14,238 nt of DNA from Clostridiales bacterium (lineage in GTDB: Bacteria; Bacillota; Clostridia; Peptostreptococcales; NVVX01). The position numbers were made by a program, and so were the translations under genes. The notes under the pieces were generated by a model, which saw only the letters and a program-made list of their open reading frames with translations, was not told where the DNA came from and made no database searches. The stretch covers positions 1-14,238 of the forward strand of contig JAJOKQ010000109.1 of NCBI GenBank assembly GCA_021129785.1. The letters are read 5' to 3'. Below are positions 13,500 through 14,238 of the stretch, in pieces; the first letter of the stretch is position 1; each line of letters starts with the position of its first letter.

Positions 13500-14238
13500 A
13501 AGCACACGAAGTAGATTTTAAATTATTTGGAGAGGGCATGCAGTTTGTGGAGGTTGAGTTAGATCCTCAAGAAAGTGTATTAGCAGAAGCAGGCACAATG
13601 ATGTACATGGAAGAAAATATTCAAATGGAAACAATATTTGGTGACGGTTCAGGTGACGGGTCAGGAGGTTTAATGGGTAAACTCCTAGGAGCGGGAAAAA
13701 GGCTGGTAACAGGAGAGAGTTTATTCATGACTGTTTTCACTAATGGAGGACATGGGAAAAGCAAGGTTGCATTTGCAGCACCATATCCTGGGAAAATAAT
13801 TCCTATTGATTTGCGAGACGTTGGAGAAAAGTTAGTTTGCCAAAAAGATGCTTTTCTATGTGCTGCAAAGGGTGTATCAATTGGTATTGAATTCCAAAGA
13901 AAAATAGGTGTTGGTTTGTTTGGAAGAGAAGGATTTATAATGCAAAAGCTTGAAGGTGACGGACTAGTTTTTGTACATGCAGGTGGAACTATTATAGAGA
14001 AAGAACTTGTAAGAGGAGAAACTCTAAGGATTGATACAGGTTGTATAGTAGCATACACGGAAACAGTTGATTTTGACGTTCAAATGGTCGGCGGTGTTAA
14101 GAGTGCGTTATTTGGAGGAGAAGGATTATTTTTTGCAACGATAACAGGTCCAGGGAAAGTGTGGCTTCAATCTTTACCATTTAGTCGTTTAGCAGACCGA
14201 ATTGGAAAAGAAACAGTAACAACTGGAAGCGGGAAAGG
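13496..14238 (+). CDS. TIGR00266/AIM24-family protein (3' partial)
   Basis: The frame opens at TTG 13496, 6 nt after AGAGGAGAG (13481-13489), and runs off the window, so at least 247 residues are seen. It reads KAHEVDFKLFGEGMQFVEVE, then a glycine-rich GDGSGDGSGG segment, GESLFMTVFTN, PGKIIPIDL, FGREGFIMQKLEGDG, FGGEGLFFATITGPGKVWLQ and SLPFSRLADRI. These are hallmarks of the TIGR00266/AIM24 tryptophan-RNA-binding-attenuator-like beta-sandwich family. The bacterial function is not established; the family name comes from mitochondrial AIM24. The start overlaps the previous stop (TTGA), so translation is probably coupled. Almost the whole protein, near its C-terminus, is present. Confidence 0.88.
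   Translation, partial: MKAHEVDFKLFGEGMQFVEVELDPQESVLAEAGTMMYMEENIQMETIFGDGSGDGSGGLMGKLLGAGKRLVTGESLFMTVFTNGGHGKSKVAFAAPYPGKIIPIDLRDVGEKLVCQKDAFLCAAKGVSIGIEFQRKIGVGLFGREGFIMQKLEGDGLVFVHAGGTIIEKELVRGETLRIDTGCIVAYTETVDFDVQMVGGVKSALFGGEGLFFATITGPGKVWLQSLPFSRLADRIGKETVTTGSGK

Noticed and set aside
13621..14058. Minus-strand 145-codon open frame near the right end
   Set aside because: The plus strand carries the recognisable AIM24-family protein over the same bases; the minus frame is serine/proline-rich shadow sequence.

Overview
The window is a low-GC, gene-dense stretch from a strictly anaerobic Firmicute, most likely a member of the Clostridia. The evidence is AT-rich codon use, strong AGGAGG-type ribosome binding sites, frequent TTG starts, a leucine T-box ahead of leuS, and two [FeFe] hydrogenases. 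All supported genes lie on the + strand. No tRNA, rRNA, CRISPR array or insertion sequence was seen.

Region 1 (1-4886) is a tightly spaced redox operon. It holds the end of a fumarate-reductase-like FAD flavoprotein, a thioredoxin-fold [2Fe-2S] ferredoxin, an [FeFe] hydrogenase fused to an extra Fe-S domain and a PAS domain (putative H2 or redox sensor), a SpoIIE/PP2C-type phosphatase with an unrecognised C-terminal half, and a second, ferredoxin-rich group-B-type [FeFe] hydrogenase. The inferred logic is that the PAS hydrogenase senses H2 or redox state and signals through the phosphatase, while the second hydrogenase is the catalytic partner. The second enzyme keeps an acidic residue pair where the PAS hydrogenase has lost it.

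Region 2 (4887-9959) is housekeeping: nadD (NAD synthesis), a Ca2+/Na+ (CaCA) antiporter sitting where many Firmicutes have yqeK, rsfS (ribosome silencing), then a leucine T-box riboswitch (stem I, CUU specifier, T-box motif, competing terminator) and leuS.

Region 3 (9960-12829) holds a YheO/DauR-like PAS-HTH regulator with a palindrome over its probable -10 box, a lipoprotein ApbE (FMN transferase), a CobO/BtuR corrinoid adenosyltransferase and nucleoside diphosphate kinase. These look like short independent or loosely linked units.

Region 4 (12830-14238) is the least ordinary part. A run of short overlapping reading frames, each with a plausible ribosome binding site, is interrupted by an immediate TGA and by frame changes, two of them possible at classic A AAA AAG slippery heptamers. 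It ends in a 95-codon frame translationally coupled to a TIGR00266/AIM24-family gene that runs off the window. This is either a decaying gene or a set of small genes using recoding; the sequence alone does not decide.
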